The notes: generated by a model not told the origin, from the letters alone. A DNA stretch of 64,000 nt from Methanobrevibacter thaueri (GCF_015062915.1 NZ_SUTJ01000001.1:130045-194044), one strand, 5' to 3'. Shown: positions 54,878 through 64,000, counted from the stretch's first letter. A program made the numbers and translations.

Positions 54878-56365
54878 ATTAAAAATGGATTAATTATTCT
54901 TTCAGTGATACTGATTATTTTCGCTACTTTATCCTGTGTAAGTGCAGGGGAGAGCAACTTGACATTGAGCAATGAAAACAAAAATGTGTTGAATGCAAAC
55001 CCTGGTGATTTTTCAACCCTTGCAGATGAAATCAGCAATGCAGAAACAAGATCATTGAATTTGACTACAGATTACCAATATGATGGACAAAAGGACAGCC
55101 AATATCGTGATGGAATAACAATCAATGTCGACGATTTCATCATTGACGGACAGGGACATACGATTGACGCCAATAAACAGGCAAGAATATTTAAAATTCA
55201 AGCCAAAAACGTCATCATAAAAAACATCAACCTGATTAACGGAAATGCAACCTCCCATGGTGGTGCAATCTATTGGACTGGAGACAACGGTTCTTTAATC
55301 AATTCCACAATTAAAAATTCAATTTCCCCAAACAGCGGCGGTGCAGTATTGTTCAAGAACACTGGAAGCATCATGAATTCAAGATTCATTGGCAACACAG
55401 CATATTTTGGAGGGGGAGTGTGTTTTGACAGTGACAGCAAAACGGTCAACTGCCAATTCGAAGACAACTTCGCAACATTTCTTGGAGGCGGATTATACAC
55501 CAGCCAGAACGCCAACATAACCGATTCCACATTCACAAACAATGAGGCAGGAGACGGTGGAGGAATCTATTTACAGTACAACGGCATAATAAGCAATTGC
55601 AGTTTCCAGAAGAATAATGCAATAGGATACGGGGGAGCAATAACCGGAGAAAACAAGGTTATCGTCAGGGATTCAGAATTCCTCAAAAATACAGCAAAAT
55701 ATGCCGGAGCAATATACTTTAAGGGAAATGGATATGTTCATGATTCCAATTTTACTCAAAACTCTGCAGAAGTGAGTGGAGCAGTATATGCTACAAGTGA
55801 TGAACTTGAAATAATCAACAGTGAATTCAACCACAATATCGCCCCTAATGGAGCATCATTATATATCACTGCAAAATCCGCAAAAATTGAAAACACCTCA
55901 TTCAACAATGATCAGTCATCCTATCAGAGTGAAATCTATTCTACAGCAACTCCTACATTAAGCAATGTGTCATTCAACAATATCACTAAAAAGGAGGAGA
56001 GCAAGGATAATGACACTATGCCTGAAAACAAAACCTCACCCAATACAGACAACGGTAAATCCAATACGGTTATAGTTAAAAAGGCAGCTAAAAAAACAAG
56101 GATTTATGCAAAATCAAAGACATTCAAATTAAAGAAAGCTAAAAAATACACTATAACATTAAAATCCGGAAAAACAGTCCTTAAAAAGAAAAAAGTGACC
56201 TTGAAAATAAACGGAAAGACCTACACCAAGAAAACAAACAGCAAAGGAAAATGTGTGTTCAAACTTAAAATGAAGAAAAAAGGTAAATTCAAGGCAGTGA
56301 TTAGATTTAAAGGAGACAAGTCATACAAGGCATCTAAAAAGACAGTGAAAATAAAAATTAAATGA
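54878..56365 (+). CDS. GGA(I/V)-repeat adhesin-like protein with probable ATT start, 495 aa
   Basis: The frame has no ATG near its start. A GTG at 54905 has no ribosome binding site and would cut the signal peptide. GGGGGA at 54866-54871, 6 bp before an ATT at 54878, gives (M)KNGLIILSVILIIFATLSCV, a full signal peptide. The body has PMP-like repeats (GGAIYWTGDN, GGAVLFKN, GGGVCFDS, GGGLYTSQ, GGGIYLQYN), then one Lys-rich Ig repeat (KLKKAKKYTITLKSGKTVLK). It is convergent with the next adhesin, with a palindrome between. Confidence 0.8.
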   Translation: MKNGLIILSVILIIFATLSCVSAGESNLTLSNENKNVLNANPGDFSTLADEISNAETRSLNLTTDYQYDGQKDSQYRDGITINVDDFIIDGQGHTIDANKQARIFKIQAKNVIIKNINLINGNATSHGGAIYWTGDNGSLINSTIKNSISPNSGGAVLFKNTGSIMNSRFIGNTAYFGGGVCFDSDSKTVNCQFEDNFATFLGGGLYTSQNANITDSTFTNNEAGDGGGIYLQYNGIISNCSFQKNNAIGYGGAITGENKVIVRDSEFLKNTAKYAGAIYFKGNGYVHDSNFTQNSAEVSGAVYATSDELEIINSEFNHNIAPNGASLYITAKSAKIENTSFNNDQSSYQSEIYSTATPTLSNVSFNNITKKEESKDNDTMPENKTSPNTDNGKSNTVIVKKAAKKTRIYAKSKTFKLKKAKKYTITLKSGKTVLKKKKVTLKINGKTYTKKTNSKGKCVFKLKMKKKGKFKAVIRFKGDKSYKASKKTVKIKIK

Positions 56366-56384
56366 AGTGTAGGATTCCTACACT
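56366..56384. terminator. Palindromic hairpin between convergent adhesin genes
   Basis: AGTGTAGGATTCCTACACT is a 19-bp palindrome around a single base, filling the 17-bp gap between the two stops and overlapping the stop codon of the leftward gene. It can form a hairpin in either transcript. Confidence 0.5.
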
Positions 56385-59300
56385 ATTTCTTTACTTTTAA
56401 TGTTTTCTTAACCTGATAATTCAGGTACTTTACAGTCACTTTATACTTGCCAACTTTAAGATTCTTAAACTTGACTGTGGCAACACCCTTCTTGTTGGTT
56501 TTGGCCTTATATGTTTTGCCCTTGATTTTGAAAGTGATTTTCTTATTCTTTATGGCCTTGCCCTTGCTTGTCTTTAAGGTTGCTGTGAATTTGATCTTTT
56601 TGGATTTTTTCGCAACCTTATTCTTTACCTTCAAAACGTTTTTGACGATTATCTTGTTTTTAACTGTAGAGCCTTTATAGGTTGTTGTTACGGTATATTT
56701 TCCTGGAGTCAATGCAAATGTCTTTGTGGCATATCCTTTTGCATCGGTTTTCACGTTATATGTTTTGCCATTAACCTTCATGAGTACCACAACATCTTTT
56801 CCGACAACCTTACCGTCTTTTCCGATTACACGCACCTTGAATGTGACTTTACCATTATAGTCAACGGTAACATCCTTATTGTTGGTTATTTTTGATGGAT
56901 TGATTGAAACAGGCAATGAAAGTGACCCATCATACAGTTTTACTGTAATTGAAGAGACTTTCGGAAGGCTTATTGACTTTGAAATGTAACCGTTTGCAAC
57001 ATTTAATGTGTCACCTATAGATAAGCTGACCTTAAGAGTTGGCAGATCAGAAGTGCTCTGCAATTGTGAGACTTCCCCCTTATTATTCATTACCTTGTTA
57101 AGGGAAACTGCAATATTAGCGGATTCATATTGCATTAAATTGGTTGTGGATTCAAAGCCCATTATGATCCAAGTGAAATTGTCAGCAATTGCAAAATTTA
57201 GCAGACTTTCAAAGTCAGGATTGTTGCATCCCCACCAGTTATCTGTCATGTTGCTGTTTTGATTATTGACATAAATCGCATTTCCCTGGGAAGCCTGATT
57301 ATTGAACAATGCGGAGTGTGTCATGTTAATGTCCTTTCTTGCGATTATTGCACCACCCTGAGCTCCTGCAACATTGTTTTCAAATATGGCTCCGTAAATG
57401 TTTAAGACATTATTGTTGTCTATTGCACCCCCATTCTTAGTTGCCTTATTGTTTGTGAATGTGGATTTGATTATAGTTATCTCTCCACCGTTGTCGATTG
57501 CTCCGGCACCATATGCCTGATTATTGTCAAAAATGGTGTTTTCAATTGTCAGCTTGCCTGCATTGTCTATGGCACCACCATAACTAATAGCCTTATTGGA
57601 CAAGAATTGTGAATTGTTTATAAAGATAGTGGCTCCACTATTGAAAATGACTCCACCCTCATCAGAACCCTTGTTTGACTTGAATATAGAGCTTGTTATT
57701 GTTACATTACCGGACAGAATTCCTAAAACTCCATAGGTATGCTCGACAATATTGCTTTCAAAGTTTGAGTTGTCAATAATCAATTGGGACACACTATATA
57801 TGGCAGCTCCTCTGCTTGCCTTGTTGTTTTTGAGGTCACAATTATCAATTGAGGTTGTTTTATCTAAATTGTACAACACACCTCCGATTTGTGCCTCATT
57901 TGAATCCAATTTTGAATTTATCAGTTCCAGATTACCTTTATTATAAGCAACACCACCATAATTGCTTGCCTTATTATTGTTCAGTTTGGAATCGGTAACA
58001 TGAAGCTGAGCATTGTTATAGATGACTCCTCCATTGTTTGCATCATTTTTTTCCAAATTGCTTTTCACTGCGTTTAAATTTCCATTGTTGTAAATTGCTC
58101 CACCCTGAGTGGCGTGATTGAGATTGATTTCACCACCAGTGATGTTTAGATTTTTGGTATTGTAAACTGCACCCCCGTTAGAGGCTGAATTCATGTTGAT
58201 TTTACAATCAAATAAATCTAAAGTGTTCTCATTGTAAATTCCCGCCCCATTGGATGCGGAATTGTTGGTTATGGTGAACTTATTTAATGTTACGATTCCC
58301 TGATTGTAGACTCCCCCGCCAATCTCTGCGGAATTGTTGGCTATTATGACATTTGAAAAGTTCACAGTGATTTTCTTACCTATGTATAATCCTCCACCAT
58401 TTTTGGCGTAATTGTCAAGAATAATGGCATTCTTGACATCGGATTCGAATACGACACATGCCAATCCTCCGCCATTATCGCTTGCGGAGTTGTTTTTAAT
58501 AAGGCAATCCTCCAATGTCAGATATCCCCAACTGCAGTCGATTCCTCCTCCGATTTCAGCGAAATTATTGGTGACTGTTGAATTTTTGATGTCCAAGTGA
58601 CCATCTGAATCTGCGATTATTCCTCCCCCTTCAACGGCATTGTTGTTGTCAAAGATGCAGTTGCGAACGGTCATCAGATACTCTGAGATATATGCTCCGC
58701 CACCTAATTCCCCGGTGTTGTTTCTGATGTCACTATTATATATTTCACAGACTCCCCAGCTTTTGACACCTCCTCCTAAGTGAGATGCTGAGTTTGAATG
58801 GAATTTGGATCCGTTGATTACAAGATATCCTCTATTGTTGTAGATTCCTCCACCGCGTGTTGCGGAATTATTGATGAAAGTGGAATTGATTAGATAAACA
58901 TTACTGAATCTGTTATATATTGCTCCTCCCTCGTGGCCGACATTGTTGATGAATGTGCAGTTGATGATTTGAGAATCTGAGAAATAACTGTCTATTGCCG
59001 CACCAAAGGTTGCAGTGTTTCCTTCAAATACAGAGTTATGTATATTTAGTTTGGAACCGGTTGAACCCCTTATCGCTCCACCTGATGCAAGGTCGGTTGC
59101 CTCGTTATTGATGAATTTTGAATCGAATATTGTTAATTTTCCATTGTTGCTAATCGCTCCACCATCAGAGGCAGTTTTTCCGTTTATGAATGTCAAACCG
59201 TAAACGTTCACATTAACGTTTTTTGAAATTATGAATATGTTTGACTTGTAATCTGCGTCAAGAATTGTGGCTTTGGAACTTGATCCATAGATTGTTATGT

Positions 59301-59523
59301 CCTTATTAATCTTTACTGCAGAACCATTGCTTGTATATGTCTTGTTTTCCAAGTAAATTGAATCGCCTGATTCGGCATTGTCAATAATGTTTTGAATTGA
59401 ATCGAAACTGTTTTCATCAATTGTTTGATTGATTTCGACATCTTCCGCACATACTGTGTTGACTAGTAATATCGAAAAAAATAGTATAAACACCAAAATA
59501 ATGTTAAATTTAAGTTTTTTTAT
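56383..59523 (-). CDS. GGAI-repeat adhesin-like protein with probable ATA start, 1046 aa
   Basis: An ATG at 59574 would put 17 odd residues before the signal peptide and has no ribosome binding site. GGGGGA at 59535-59530 sits 6 bp before an ATA at 59523, giving (M)KKLKFNIILVFILFFSILLV with the usual lysines. About 20 PMP-like repeats follow (GGAISNNGKL, GGAIYNRFSN, GGGIYNNRGY, GGAVYNTKNL). Two Ig-like repeats end in lysine-rich KVGKYKVTVKYLNYQVKKTL. It is the largest repeat protein of this type here. Confidence 0.8.
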   Translation of the reverse strand: MKKLKFNIILVFILFFSILLVNTVCAEDVEINQTIDENSFDSIQNIIDNAESGDSIYLENKTYTSNGSAVKINKDITIYGSSSKATILDADYKSNIFIISKNVNVNVYGLTFINGKTASDGGAISNNGKLTIFDSKFINNEATDLASGGAIRGSTGSKLNIHNSVFEGNTATFGAAIDSYFSDSQIINCTFINNVGHEGGAIYNRFSNVYLINSTFINNSATRGGGIYNNRGYLVINGSKFHSNSASHLGGGVKSWGVCEIYNSDIRNNTGELGGGAYISEYLMTVRNCIFDNNNAVEGGGIIADSDGHLDIKNSTVTNNFAEIGGGIDCSWGYLTLEDCLIKNNSASDNGGGLACVVFESDVKNAIILDNYAKNGGGLYIGKKITVNFSNVIIANNSAEIGGGVYNQGIVTLNKFTITNNSASNGAGIYNENTLDLFDCKINMNSASNGGAVYNTKNLNITGGEINLNHATQGGAIYNNGNLNAVKSNLEKNDANNGGVIYNNAQLHVTDSKLNNNKASNYGGVAYNKGNLELINSKLDSNEAQIGGVLYNLDKTTSIDNCDLKNNKASRGAAIYSVSQLIIDNSNFESNIVEHTYGVLGILSGNVTITSSIFKSNKGSDEGGVIFNSGATIFINNSQFLSNKAISYGGAIDNAGKLTIENTIFDNNQAYGAGAIDNGGEITIIKSTFTNNKATKNGGAIDNNNVLNIYGAIFENNVAGAQGGAIIARKDINMTHSALFNNQASQGNAIYVNNQNSNMTDNWWGCNNPDFESLLNFAIADNFTWIIMGFESTTNLMQYESANIAVSLNKVMNNKGEVSQLQSTSDLPTLKVSLSIGDTLNVANGYISKSISLPKVSSITVKLYDGSLSLPVSINPSKITNNKDVTVDYNGKVTFKVRVIGKDGKVVGKDVVVLMKVNGKTYNVKTDAKGYATKTFALTPGKYTVTTTYKGSTVKNKIIVKNVLKVKNKVAKKSKKIKFTATLKTSKGKAIKNKKITFKIKGKTYKAKTNKKGVATVKFKNLKVGKYKVTVKYLNYQVKKTLKVKK

Positions 59524-59712
59524 TTTTATTCCCCCAATAAACCAATAATATAAATTAAAAATAATTAAATTCAAATAAATTTAGAATTAAACTTATAAAT
59601 TCAACTTAATTATTTTTGTTATGATATAATATGCAAAACGTTAATTATTCATTTATTAAAAATAATATTTAAAGATTTGATAAAAAAAAGAAATGAAAAA
59701 AAGGAAAAAGCA

Positions 59713-61878
59713 TTATTTTTTGACAATCACTTTCACGGTTTTTGAACTTGCCTTAAAATTGGCGTTTCCTAAGAATTTCATTGAAACCTTATATGTTTTG
59801 ACCTTTTTAAGTTTAATGGAAAGCTTTGCAATTCCCTTCTTATTGGTTTTAAGAGTGTATGTCTTGCCGTTCAACTTGACAATTATCTTTTGGCTCTTGA
59901 TGGCCTTGCCGGCACTGGTTGTTAATTTTAACTTGAATGTTTTCTTCTTGTTCTTCTTAACCTTGATGCTGGAAGCCTTTATTTTTGACTTTTTAGAACC
60001 TGTTTTGACAATAATGCTTGATGTTAACTTGGCACTATTATGATTATCGTCGCCACCATATGCAATTGTTACAGCATATGTTTTTTTAGTGGTTAGAGAA
60101 ACCTTTACCTTGGCAATGCCCTGTGCATCAGTTTTAACATTGTATGTCTTTCCATTGAATTTGATGGAAACCTTTTGGTTAGCGATTGGATTTCCCTTGC
60201 TGTCAACAAGTTTTGCTGAAAAATAACTGTCGGACAATGGAAAAGTGGTCAGCTTGGTTGCAATTATCTTAGTTGCCGGGCTGATCGGGATGTTGGAATC
60301 ACTTACATTAAACTGGGAATTTGGATTCCTTTCAACGTCATCTGACAATCCGTTAAATGCTGCAGTGACAACATTTCCAGAAGTCTTGAATGATGCATAT
60401 GAGCTTCTGAAGTCTGCTGTAGCAACCCCATTTTGAATTAAAACCTTCTTGTAAACATTATTCTCTTGAGGTTCAATGGTGGAATATTCATTTAAGAAGA
60501 ATGTGACGTATCCTGAGTTGAAGATAGTTGCCACATTTCCCTTAGAGTCAACAATTGACACCTGATACACTCCATTGCTGGTTTGTCTTATTTCGCCTAA
60601 CCTTAATGAGAGGTCATATTTGCCGTTATTGTTTGGGGCTTCAACTGCCCATGGAATCTGTGTTGTGTAATATGTGAAGCCGCATGGAACGTCCTGATAT
60701 ATGAATGCCCTTTGCATATATACATATGTTTTTCCTTCCACATAATTTCCATTATCTGATGGGAAGAATATGTCGTTTGCCTCATCATATGCCATGGTTC
60801 CGTAGGACCTTTCCACATAGATTCTGTGGTGCAGAATCATTGATGAATGTCCTTCAAAGTAGTTGCAGTCCACTATTGTCAATTGGTCTGCGCCTTCACT
60901 ATTGTCCAGATTTCTTGCGCGGTAATCATACATTATGGCATGAAGGCCGTTGGATATGAAGATATTTCCAGTCACGACAAGTTTTGTGACATTTGTATTG
61001 ACATATATTCCAGATCCGCTATCAGAATTTTCCAAACCATTGTTTTCAATCAGGTTGTCAGTGACATAAACATAATCTGCAACGGTCAGGTTAATGCCTG
61101 ATTTTCCGTTATTCCTTATTGAATTAGAGTTGATTTTGACATTTCTGGAGTTTCCGACTACAGTGACTCCGTAATTGTCATTATAACTTAATATACAATC
61201 TGTGATTTCAACGTTTGATGAATTGATTATTGTAATTCCATTGATTGTATTGTTGACAATCAGATTGGATAGTTTGATGTTGTTTGAATTTCTGACAATA
61301 ATTCCTGTAATCTTATCAGCATTTTCATTAACATAATCCATTGTACAGTCCTTAATTGTCACATCACTTGCCCCATCTATCAGAATGCTGAATGGGGTTT
61401 TGGACTTATCCTTATTGGTGAATGTGAATCCCTGAATTGTTGAGCCGCTGCCCTCAGCAGTTATATAAAATACACCATATTCCTCCAGTCCCTCGTGGGT
61501 ATGGTGGGGACATGCGTCAATGGTTGTTCCTTCACCTGCAACAATATTCAATCTCTTGTTTATGGTCAAATGACAATGAACCGGATTGCCCTCTATTATT
61601 ATGGTGTCTCCAGGATTTGCGCCGTCAATTGCAGGTTGAATCTTTGGCAGCAATACCTCATTAGGATTATACCTGTCAAATGGGACCACTATAGTTTTTG
61701 GAGATTCCGATAAAACATCATCATTTGATGATTCCAGAATATTCGTATCAATATCATTTATTGAATCATCAACTGCAGTCGTATTGTCATTTGAATCTTC
61801 TGCGGCGGATATTGCTCCAATGAGTAATGTGAAAATGACTGCTATTGAAATCATCATCATAAACTTATAAATTTTCAT
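59713..61878 (-). CDS. Adhesin-like protein with HCH/CPHHTH motif, 721 aa
   Basis: The start at 61878 has GAGGGA and gives signal peptide MKIYKFMMMISIAVIFTLLI; the longer frame to 61917 is unsupported. Residues 90-130 carry GDTIIIEGNPVHCHLTINKR then ACPHHTHEGLEEYG (H101, C102, H103, C123, H125, H126, H128). A beta-helix follows (KITGIIVRNSNNIKLSN, NSNSIRNNGKSGINLT), then an Ig-like repeat pair ending KANFKASSKTVKVIVKK-type text. An ATAAC-N4-GTTAT site lies just upstream. Confidence 0.87.
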   Translation of the reverse strand: MKIYKFMMMISIAVIFTLLIGAISAAEDSNDNTTAVDDSINDIDTNILESSNDDVLSESPKTIVVPFDRYNPNEVLLPKIQPAIDGANPGDTIIIEGNPVHCHLTINKRLNIVAGEGTTIDACPHHTHEGLEEYGVFYITAEGSGSTIQGFTFTNKDKSKTPFSILIDGASDVTIKDCTMDYVNENADKITGIIVRNSNNIKLSNLIVNNTINGITIINSSNVEITDCILSYNDNYGVTVVGNSRNVKINSNSIRNNGKSGINLTVADYVYVTDNLIENNGLENSDSGSGIYVNTNVTKLVVTGNIFISNGLHAIMYDYRARNLDNSEGADQLTIVDCNYFEGHSSMILHHRIYVERSYGTMAYDEANDIFFPSDNGNYVEGKTYVYMQRAFIYQDVPCGFTYYTTQIPWAVEAPNNNGKYDLSLRLGEIRQTSNGVYQVSIVDSKGNVATIFNSGYVTFFLNEYSTIEPQENNVYKKVLIQNGVATADFRSSYASFKTSGNVVTAAFNGLSDDVERNPNSQFNVSDSNIPISPATKIIATKLTTFPLSDSYFSAKLVDSKGNPIANQKVSIKFNGKTYNVKTDAQGIAKVKVSLTTKKTYAVTIAYGGDDNHNSAKLTSSIIVKTGSKKSKIKASSIKVKKNKKKTFKLKLTTSAGKAIKSQKIIVKLNGKTYTLKTNKKGIAKLSIKLKKVKTYKVSMKFLGNANFKASSKTVKVIVKK

Positions 61879-61890
61879 AAATTCCCTCAA

Positions 61891-61904
61891 ATAACTATTG
61901 TTAT
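61891..61904 (-). promoter_or_regulatory. ATAAC-N4-GTTAT site upstream of the 721-aa adhesin
   Basis: ATAACtattGTTAT is an exact copy of the cysK operator variant at 10288-10301. It lies 13-26 bp upstream of the start codon, next to the ribosome binding site, so it may act as a roadblock or reflect a very short leader. Confidence 0.5.
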
Positions 61905-61932
61905 ATTTTTCAAGCAAAAAAAAGAAAAGAAA

Positions 61933-61957
61933 AAAGTAATAAGTGAATTATTACTTT
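61933..61957 (-). terminator. Hairpin at the end of the right-edge adhesin gene
   Basis: AAAGTAATAA-N5-TTATTACTTT, with 10-bp perfect arms, lies 3 bp past the leftward stop and is followed on that strand by T-rich sequence. Confidence 0.55.
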
Positions 61958-61960
61958 ATC

Positions 61961-64000
61961 TTATTTTTTTACTTTGATTTTTACTTTTTTGGTTACTGCT
62001 TTGTAAGCGCCGTCACCAGCAAATTTGACTGTTGCGGTGAATTTACCTTTTTTAGTCACTTTAACCTTAATGGTTGCAACACCTTTAGCATTGGTTTTAG
62101 CCTTGAAAGTTTTCTTGTTAACTTTAATGGTCACAACTTTCTTAGCTAAAGCTTTACCTTCAGATTTTAAGGTAACTTTAACTTTTTTAGCCTTTTTAAC
62201 TTTTAAGGTTGCTTTTTTAGCAGTTAAAGTGGTAGCCTTTTTAACAACAGTGATTTTAACAGTCTCTAAAGAAGACAAGTACTTACCGGTAGTGTCAACA
62301 TATGAAATGTAAGCGAATTTAGTTGTAGCGCTTGCATATTTAACAGGCACGTTCACAACACCATTAGCATCGGTAGGACCGATGAACAATGGTTCACCAT
62401 CAACTTGAACAACAATCAAATCATTAGCAATAGGATTACCATTTTGATCTTTCAAGGTGATTTTCAAATTACCATTATTACCCGCTTTAATTGTAATAGG
62501 ACTTGCAGTAATTGCAGTACCAATCAATTCAACAGGAGTTTCAACATCAAAGACTTTATCACCAGTAGTTTCAACAACAGCAGCTTTAACATTATCAGCT
62601 AAAACATTACCTGAAACATTGATAGGAGCGGAAAGGTTTAAATCACCATTTCTGCAGTAGATGCTGAATAAAACAATATTATATGCTTTGGAAGCACCGT
62701 TAGCCAAAGTAACATTGTTACCAGTCACATTGATGTTACCTAATGAAGATGGGAAACCGTGAGCTTCATTACCTTGCTCAGCAGCAATCAATACACTATT
62801 ATCAAGAGCAACGAAATCATTGTCCACAATGGAAATGTCGTTAGCAGCTTTTTGAATACTGATTACAGGCAATTCAGTCCAAACAATAGTTCCTTCTTCA
62901 AAGTAACCACAGTTAATGAACTTGTTGTTTCTAATTACAGAGTTTTTAGTTGAAGATCCACCGAAGTAAATAGAGTAAGTGTTACCAATGAAAGTGTTGT
63001 TTTCCACAATGTTGGATCCACTACCTTGAGCAATGGAAACACCATCAAGAATAGGGCCTTCAAAGGTATTGTTCCTTACAGTAATCTTGGAAGATTGTCT
63101 GTAAATGTTAAGAGACTTGGAACCTTTTTCAACATTAACAGTAGGATCATTAGCAATCACAGTAGTATAACCACCAGTAAACTTGTTGTTTTCAATAACA
63201 ACATCAGTGGAACCTTGAACCACAACCGCACTACCGAAATTGGTAAATGTACAGTCAGAGATTAATCCACCGGTTACACCTCTCATGTTAACTCCCCAAC
63301 CGTTTACAGAACCACCATAAACAAAGATGTTGCTAGGGTTAACATCAACAAAGTCAAATCCTTGGATAGTTACATTGGAACCGGTAATATAGAATAAACC
63401 ATTTCCAACACCGTTACCGATAATACGGGTGTTGTCACCTTTTAATGTAATGTTGTCTTTAGCGATTGTGATACCGTCATCACCAAAGTCAAAACTAGGA
63501 ACAGCAGTTAAATCAATTACAGCACCAGGGTTAGCAGCATCAATAGCAGCTTGAATATCAGCAGCAGTGTTATTTAAAACAGCCACTTCTTCACCCCAAG
63601 CAGTGTACCAAACCACATATTCACGAACACCACTAGCTAAAGTGTTATCATCAACTTTTAATGGTGCAAATAAGTTCAATTCAGTATCATCTCTGCATAA
63701 AACATGGAACAATACAACGGACCTACCATCTACATCAGCAGCCAAATCAACTTGGTTACCTGTTACGTTGATGTTACCTAATGATGATGGGAAACCGTGA
63801 GCTTCGTTACCTTGCTCAGCAGCAATTAAAACACTATTAGTGAGAGCTGTGAAATTATTGTTTTCAATAGCAATATCATTGGAAGCCTTTTGAATGCTGA
63901 TAACAGGCAATTTGTCCCATTCAACATCCCCTTCCTTGAAGTAACCACAATTAATGAACTTATTGTTCCTAATTATAGAGTTTTTAGTGGATGAACCACC
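61961..64000 (-). CDS. Adhesin-like protein with tandem 346-aa modules, 5' end outside window
   Basis: An open frame continues to the right edge, so the start is missing. Two tandem beta-helix modules are visible, offset by exactly 1038 bp (LPVISIQKA at 63910 and 62872). Both contain NSVLIAAEQGNEAHGFPSSL then GNINVTGN. An Ig-like repeat follows, and the last 85 residues are lysine-rich (KKATLKVKKAKKVKVTLKSE), nearly the same as in the adhesin at 48946-50274. No membrane anchor is present. Confidence 0.88.
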   Translation of the reverse strand, partial: GGSSTKNSIIRNNKFINCGYFKEGDVEWDKLPVISIQKASNDIAIENNNFTALTNSVLIAAEQGNEAHGFPSSLGNINVTGNQVDLAADVDGRSVVLFHVLCRDDTELNLFAPLKVDDNTLASGVREYVVWYTAWGEEVAVLNNTAADIQAAIDAANPGAVIDLTAVPSFDFGDDGITIAKDNITLKGDNTRIIGNGVGNGLFYITGSNVTIQGFDFVDVNPSNIFVYGGSVNGWGVNMRGVTGGLISDCTFTNFGSAVVVQGSTDVVIENNKFTGGYTTVIANDPTVNVEKGSKSLNIYRQSSKITVRNNTFEGPILDGVSIAQGSGSNIVENNTFIGNTYSIYFGGSSTKNSVIRNNKFINCGYFEEGTIVWTELPVISIQKAANDISIVDNDFVALDNSVLIAAEQGNEAHGFPSSLGNINVTGNNVTLANGASKAYNIVLFSIYCRNGDLNLSAPINVSGNVLADNVKAAVVETTGDKVFDVETPVELIGTAITASPITIKAGNNGNLKITLKDQNGNPIANDLIVVQVDGEPLFIGPTDANGVVNVPVKYASATTKFAYISYVDTTGKYLSSLETVKITVVKKATTLTAKKATLKVKKAKKVKVTLKSEGKALAKKVVTIKVNKKTFKAKTNAKGVATIKVKVTKKGKFTATVKFAGDGAYKAVTKKVKIKVKK

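Noticed and set aside
55270-59203. Regular GGA(I/V) repeats at DNA level considered as a CRISPR-like array
   Set aside because: The repeats are protein-coding, imperfect, in frame and without conserved direct repeat or spacer lengths. No cas genes are nearby.
62025-62312. 95-codon hydrophobic plus-strand frame
   Set aside because: It is antisense to the Lys-rich C-terminus of the right-edge adhesin, and its hydrophobicity is a by-product of the lysine codons.

Overview
This window looks like a chromosomal segment of a Methanobrevibacter-type methanogenic archaeon. The evidence is AT-rich DNA, archaeal ribosomal protein eL15, sn-glycerol-1-phosphate dehydrogenase for archaeal lipids, CofC for coenzyme F420, an FmdE-family protein, archaeal-type ProS and PheT, GGTGAT/GGAG ribosome binding sites, and a large family of beta-helix adhesin-like surface proteins with Lys-rich Ig-like tails. 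No species is claimed.

Layout. 1-12.3 kb: a cysteine/sulfur neighbourhood (cysteine desulfurase start, metY, cysS beside tRNA-Cys, an HTH regulator, cysE, cysK), followed by nth and aroA. It is interrupted at 2-6.5 kb by an AT-rich island of TPR proteins and small membrane proteins with a decayed duplicate. The metY and cysK leaders carry exact ATAAC-N4-GTTAT inverted repeats and cysE a near match, suggesting one sulfur regulon. 12.3-19.3 kb: an acetyltransferase, a membrane protein, valS, a His-rich membrane protein with pheT, a 46-aa membrane peptide, an HTH protein and YjbQ. 19.3-24.4 kb: two divergent adhesins. 24.4-30.2 kb: egsA-UPF0179-rpiA, then proS-cofC-thiD-DGC protein. 30.2-36.7 kb: an ABC importer pair without a binding protein, an atypical heavy-metal P-type ATPase with a DUF6110-like partner, a zinc ribbon, a ferredoxin and a CPBP protease. 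Related TTTAGG/CCTAAA inverted repeats recur at their promoters.

36.8-42.7 kb: a CMD-family protein and the 3' remnant of a second copy cut by a solitary TnpB element (IS200/IS605 group), two paralogous 65-aa XRE regulators beside membrane genes with TGTAAA-type palindromes, an RNA-binding protein and eL15. 42.8-48.2 kb, all leftward: binding protein, FepD-like permease, FepC-like ATPase and FmdE-family protein, then a DUF2162-like, ExbB/TolQ-like and DUF2149 (ExbD-like) trio. This reads as a metal importer next to a proton-channel motor in a cell expected to have no outer membrane.

48.9-64.0 kb: a six-gene adhesin cluster in mixed orientation. Two members share a His/Cys motif (HCH...CPHHTH) and ATAAC/TTAAC-N4-GTTAT sites at their promoters. 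Two others, of the GGA(I/V)-repeat type, appear to start at ATT and ATA behind a GGGGGA ribosome binding site. The last gene runs off the right edge.
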